From positions 682,001 to 746,000 of the forward strand of contig NZ_CP104854.1 of NCBI RefSeq assembly GCF_050916235.1: DNA of 64,000 nucleotides, in the 5' to 3' direction. The notes under the pieces were generated by a model, which made no database searches, had not been told where the DNA came from, and worked only from the letters and a program-made list of their open reading frames with translations. This DNA is from Maridesulfovibrio sp050916235. GTDB lineage: Bacteria > Desulfobacterota > Desulfovibrionia > Desulfovibrionales > Desulfovibrionaceae. This document shows, in pieces, positions 63,423 to 64,000 of this stretch. Position numbers and translations under genes: made by a program. How positions within the stretch are numbered: the first letter of the stretch is position 1; each line of letters starts with the position of its first letter.

Positions 63423-64000
63423 CTACGCCTTGCGCAGCTCTTCTATCACCGCGGTCAGCTGTTCACCCAACCCCATAAGCTCTTCAACTGCAGCAGCTGA
63501 TTCCCGCATGGACTTGGCATTGTCGCCAGCAATAACGTTGACTTCCTCTATGCCCCTGTTGATCTGCTCACTTGCGGCGGACTGTTCCTCGGAAGCTGTA
63601 GCGATGCTGCGCACCTGCGATGCCGTCTCCTCAACAATCTCTACGATACGGCTGAGAGCATCACCTGCCTTGCCAGCGTACTCGGTACCCTGCTCCACTT
63701 GTGCAGCCGCCTTGGACATGCCCTCTATGTTATCACGGGTACCTCTCTGAATGGCCCGTATGAAATCGCCAACCTGATTTGTGGCATCCATGGTTTTTTC
63801 GGCCAGCTTACGGACCTCATCGGCAACTACCGCAAATCCCCGACCGGCCTCACCAGCCCTTGCAGCTTCAATTGCCGCATTCAGGGCCAGCAGGTTGGTC
63901 TGGTCGGCAATATCGGAAATGACACCCATTATCTGGCCGATGCCTTCCGCCTGTTCGCCGAGCATTGCCAGACCTTTTTCCATCTCCACAGTCATGGCCT
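63423..64000 (-). CDS. Methyl-accepting chemotaxis protein, C-terminal part (5' end outside window)
   Basis: At least 192 residues of the cytoplasmic signalling domain are in the window; the rest runs off the right edge. The hairpin tip is visible in ISDIADQTNLLALNAAIEAARAGEAGRGFAVVADEVRKLAEKT. The following long helix contains likely methylation segments (ATASEEQSAASEQINRGIEEV). No CheR-binding NWETF pentapeptide at the C terminus (ends IEELRKA). A partner for the che operon at 51-60 kb is plausible. Input domain unknown. Confidence 0.96.
   Translation of the reverse strand, partial: AMTVEMEKGLAMLGEQAEGIGQIMGVISDIADQTNLLALNAAIEAARAGEAGRGFAVVADEVRKLAEKTMDATNQVGDFIRAIQRGTRDNIEGMSKAAAQVEQGTEYAGKAGDALSRIVEIVEETASQVRSIATASEEQSAASEQINRGIEEVNVIAGDNAKSMRESAAAVEELMGLGEQLTAVIEELRKA

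Overview
The window looks like chromosomal core DNA from a Gram-negative sulfate reducer of the Desulfovibrio/Maridesulfovibrio type. This is inferred from gene content: a short CstA-type carrier, an N-ATPase operon, rubrerythrin, large chemotaxis proteins and many two-component and c-di-GMP proteins. The species is not determinable here. Coding density is high. One complete insertion sequence is present; I see no prophage, CRISPR array or plasmid functions.

Layout. 1-3110: end of a LytS-type sensor kinase, a small two-gene pair with a RelE/ParE-like protein, and a CstA-family carrier. 3203-9991 (minus): complete nine-gene N-ATPase operon in the order atpDCQRBEFAG. 10197-16405: zinc-ribbon membrane peptide, map-recQ, a PpnN-like nucleosidase and a PleD-like diguanylate cyclase. 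16730-22980 (minus): a full rRNA operon (16S, tRNA-Ile, tRNA-Ala, 23S, 5S) with two terminators, boxA-like leaders, long processing stems and, upstream, an array of seven promoter-like units. 23143-37450: single housekeeping and accessory genes (FUSC protein, SYLF lipoprotein, two AraC regulators, GyrI protein, beta-propeller lipoprotein, asnS, rubrerythrin, ftsY, pseudouridine synthase, EamA exporter, flavin oxidoreductase, LhgO). 37522-49629 (minus): one closely packed nine-gene run carrying cpoB, dprA, two signalling genes, a REC-GGDEF protein, xerC, a coiled-coil protein and addA-addB. 50026-51006: an unrecognised integral membrane protein. 51080-60041 (minus): a chemotaxis operon cheB-HEAT-cheR-parA-cheW-cheY-cheA. 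60408-64000: tRNA-Pro, a complete ISL3-family element with an 8-bp target duplication, an acyltransferase-3 protein and the end of a chemoreceptor.

Working together. The N-ATPase genes encode every part of a rotary ATPase except a separate delta subunit, plus AtpQ and AtpR. The chemotaxis operon pairs a three-Hpt CheA with CheW, CheY, CheR, CheB and a ParA-type positioning ATPase. The 37.5-49.6 kb run groups DNA uptake/processing (DprA), dimer resolution (XerC) and end resection (AddAB) with envelope and c-di-GMP functions.

Most striking non-coding signals: seven TTGAC(A/T)-N17-(TAGATT-like) units upstream of the rRNA operon; and a hairpin repeat found both there and inside the ATPase operon, whose stems differ by compensating changes and whose GGAGG appears to serve as the ribosome binding site of atpA. 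No clearly new multi-gene defence or metabolic system was found; the best novelty candidates are these two non-coding features and the small pair at 692-1491.
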